Below are positions 62,794-64,000 of a stretch of DNA of 64,000 nucleotides, one piece after another; positions within the stretch are counted from its first letter, which is position 1; each line of letters starts with the position of its first letter. The stretch lies in assembly GCA_942493145.1 (NCBI GenBank), contig OW818679.1, forward strand, positions 2,294,001-2,358,000, in the 5' to 3' direction. The notes under the pieces were generated by a model, which was not told the origin of the DNA, did not search any database, and saw nothing but the letters and a program-made list of their open reading frames with translations. This DNA comes from ENR-C20 sp942493145 (GTDB taxonomy: Bacteria > Bacillota > Clostridia > Acetivibrionales > DTU013). The position numbers and the translations under genes were made by a program.

Positions 62794-62950
62794 ACGTTCA
62801 GCCTCCAGAATGGTTTTGACTTTGTATACACACGTCAAAATTATACTGTTTTTGGGACAAAAAATAAAGCCCATCTTAACAGGGCAATTATTATTACCCG
62901 AAGACAGGCATTCATATCATAAAGCAGGAAGCGCCACCAGCTCTGCCTGC

Positions 62951-63952
62951 CTAGTGGACATATCTGTTTACATCGTTCAGGGTGATACCCTGGTGCAAGG
63001 CAATGTTCAGTCCATTCGCAATTATTTTGGAGATCTTCTCGATTGCTTCATCTATTTCCTTGGGTGTTACGATGAGATTGCCTACATATGGTATCAATAA
63101 CTCCTGTATCATCTGATATTTCTCATTCCTGTCGATATTCTTCATCATATTGTAGAACTCGGTACCTTTTGGAGCCTGCTCTATCATGCTGTCCAACACG
63201 AGGTCAATGGTGTCGTTGGCCATTGTCGCCGCATCGACGACCGTTGGCACTCCTATTGCAATCACAGGGATCCCCATTGTTTCCCTTGAGAGCTCCATCC
63301 TTTTGTTCCCCACACCAGAGCCTGGTGCTATGCCTGTATCCGCCAGCTGTATTGTGGTGTTTACCCTTTCCAGCTTCCTTGAAGCAAGGGCGTCTATTGC
63401 TATAATATAATCAGGCCTGATCTTCTCAACTATCCCGCGAATTATCTCCCCGGTTTCTATGCCGGTTATCCCAAGAACTCCGGGCGATATGGCGCAGACC
63501 GGCCGTACACCTTTGTCGACCTGTTCAGGCACATATTCAAGGAGGTGTCTGGTTACCATCAAACTGGATACTACTTTCGGTCCGAGGGCATCAGGAGTTA
63601 CATTCCAGTTTCCCAGCCCTACTACAAGGACCACCGACTTCTCCTTAAGCTTAAGTATCCCTACCAGCTCTAAAGCCAATGCCTTACATGCATTTTCATA
63701 GAGGTTCTGATCGTTTTCTCTCAACCTTGGTATTTCAAGGGTAATGTAGCTACCCATAGGTTTACCTATGGATTTTTCACCTGCAGGTGATGTTACCCTT
63801 ACCCTGGTGATTCGTATATCATCATCACCTTCATTATCCATATCAACCCCGGGAATTGTCCCAACCCGGCTATTGCCTCCGGCATCTGTTTCCCGCAGCA
63901 ATTCTTGTGCTTCCAGTGTTAAATCAGTCCTGACATTGCGCATGTTTCTCAT
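62951..63952 (-). CDS. gpr: germination protease (GPR)
   Basis: GPR degrades small acid-soluble spore proteins at germination. The 333-residue protein begins MRNMRNVRTDLTLEAQELLR, with the propeptide region containing GVDMDNEGDDDIRITRVRV, followed by VVLVVGLGNWNVTPDALGPK and PVCAISPGVLGITGIETGEI. It ends NIALHQGITLNDVNRYVH as in the family. AAAGGA precedes the ATG by 8-9 nt. Its presence supports a spore-forming host. The motif GCAGGCAG directly follows the stop codon. Confidence 0.96.
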   Translation of the reverse strand: MRNMRNVRTDLTLEAQELLRETDAGGNSRVGTIPGVDMDNEGDDDIRITRVRVTSPAGEKSIGKPMGSYITLEIPRLRENDQNLYENACKALALELVGILKLKEKSVVLVVGLGNWNVTPDALGPKVVSSLMVTRHLLEYVPEQVDKGVRPVCAISPGVLGITGIETGEIIRGIVEKIRPDYIIAIDALASRKLERVNTTIQLADTGIAPGSGVGNKRMELSRETMGIPVIAIGVPTVVDAATMANDTIDLVLDSMIEQAPKGTEFYNMMKNIDRNEKYQMIQELLIPYVGNLIVTPKEIDEAIEKISKIIANGLNIALHQGITLNDVNRYVH

Positions 63953-64000
63953 CTTATCAATCCTTTCTGTTCATCTCTATCCGGTTATATTATTGGTATT

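Overview
The window looks like a chromosomal segment of an anaerobic, spore-forming Clostridia-type Bacillota. The evidence is spoIVA and the germination protease gene gpr, a TRAP (mtrB) homologue, a selenium-linked purine-degradation cluster, low to moderate GC, and strong GGAGG-type ribosome binding sites with frequent TTG/GTG starts. No tRNA, rRNA or CRISPR array was recognised.

Layout. Positions 1-17.8 kb are mostly housekeeping: a J-domain protein and DUF5685 protein, a DUF815 ATPase, pgsA, a hotdog thioesterase, a five-unit tandem repeat, a small DUF2007-like protein, mtrB, dnaE, an HD-GYP protein, phosphohexomutase, a DUF4143 ATPase, a beta-helix lipoprotein, spoIVA and a lipid kinase. 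Positions 17.8-24.7 kb hold a nested mobile element. A 508-codon serine recombinase gene is split by a 5.38-kb insertion flanked by an 11-bp direct repeat, and the insertion carries its own large serine recombinase plus an MFS transporter and a GntR-ABC transporter operon. Joining the two outer parts across the repeat restores an exact reading frame.

Positions 25-30.3 kb are accessory and decayed. They hold a QueG-like iron-sulfur protein, fragments of an S66 peptidase gene, a broken gene of an unrecognised family, two long self-complementary repeat elements, and a complete ISL3-family IS with a perfect 8-bp target duplication. Positions 30.4-42 kb return to housekeeping: CPBP protease, folate cyclo-ligase, cobT, a DMT-type transporter, gltX, glnS, a relic of an efflux adaptor, and ligA.

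Positions 42-62 kb form one minus-strand block for anaerobic purine and ureide breakdown. In transcription order it reads dihydropyrimidinase-like hydA, ygeW, two PLP enzymes, carbamate kinase, ygeY, ssnA, ygfK, guanine deaminase, and molybdenum hydroxylase subunits. The block appears to purify nitrogen and energy from purines: guanine is deaminated, purines are hydroxylated, rings are opened by amidohydrolases, carbamoyl groups are transferred, and ATP is made by carbamate kinase. Ahead of hydA lies a sigma-A promoter and a leader that folds like a purine riboswitch aptamer with an altered ligand-binding core, followed by a possible terminator. This variant riboswitch and the nested excisable element are the two strongest leads. 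The window ends with an M50-type membrane protease and gpr.
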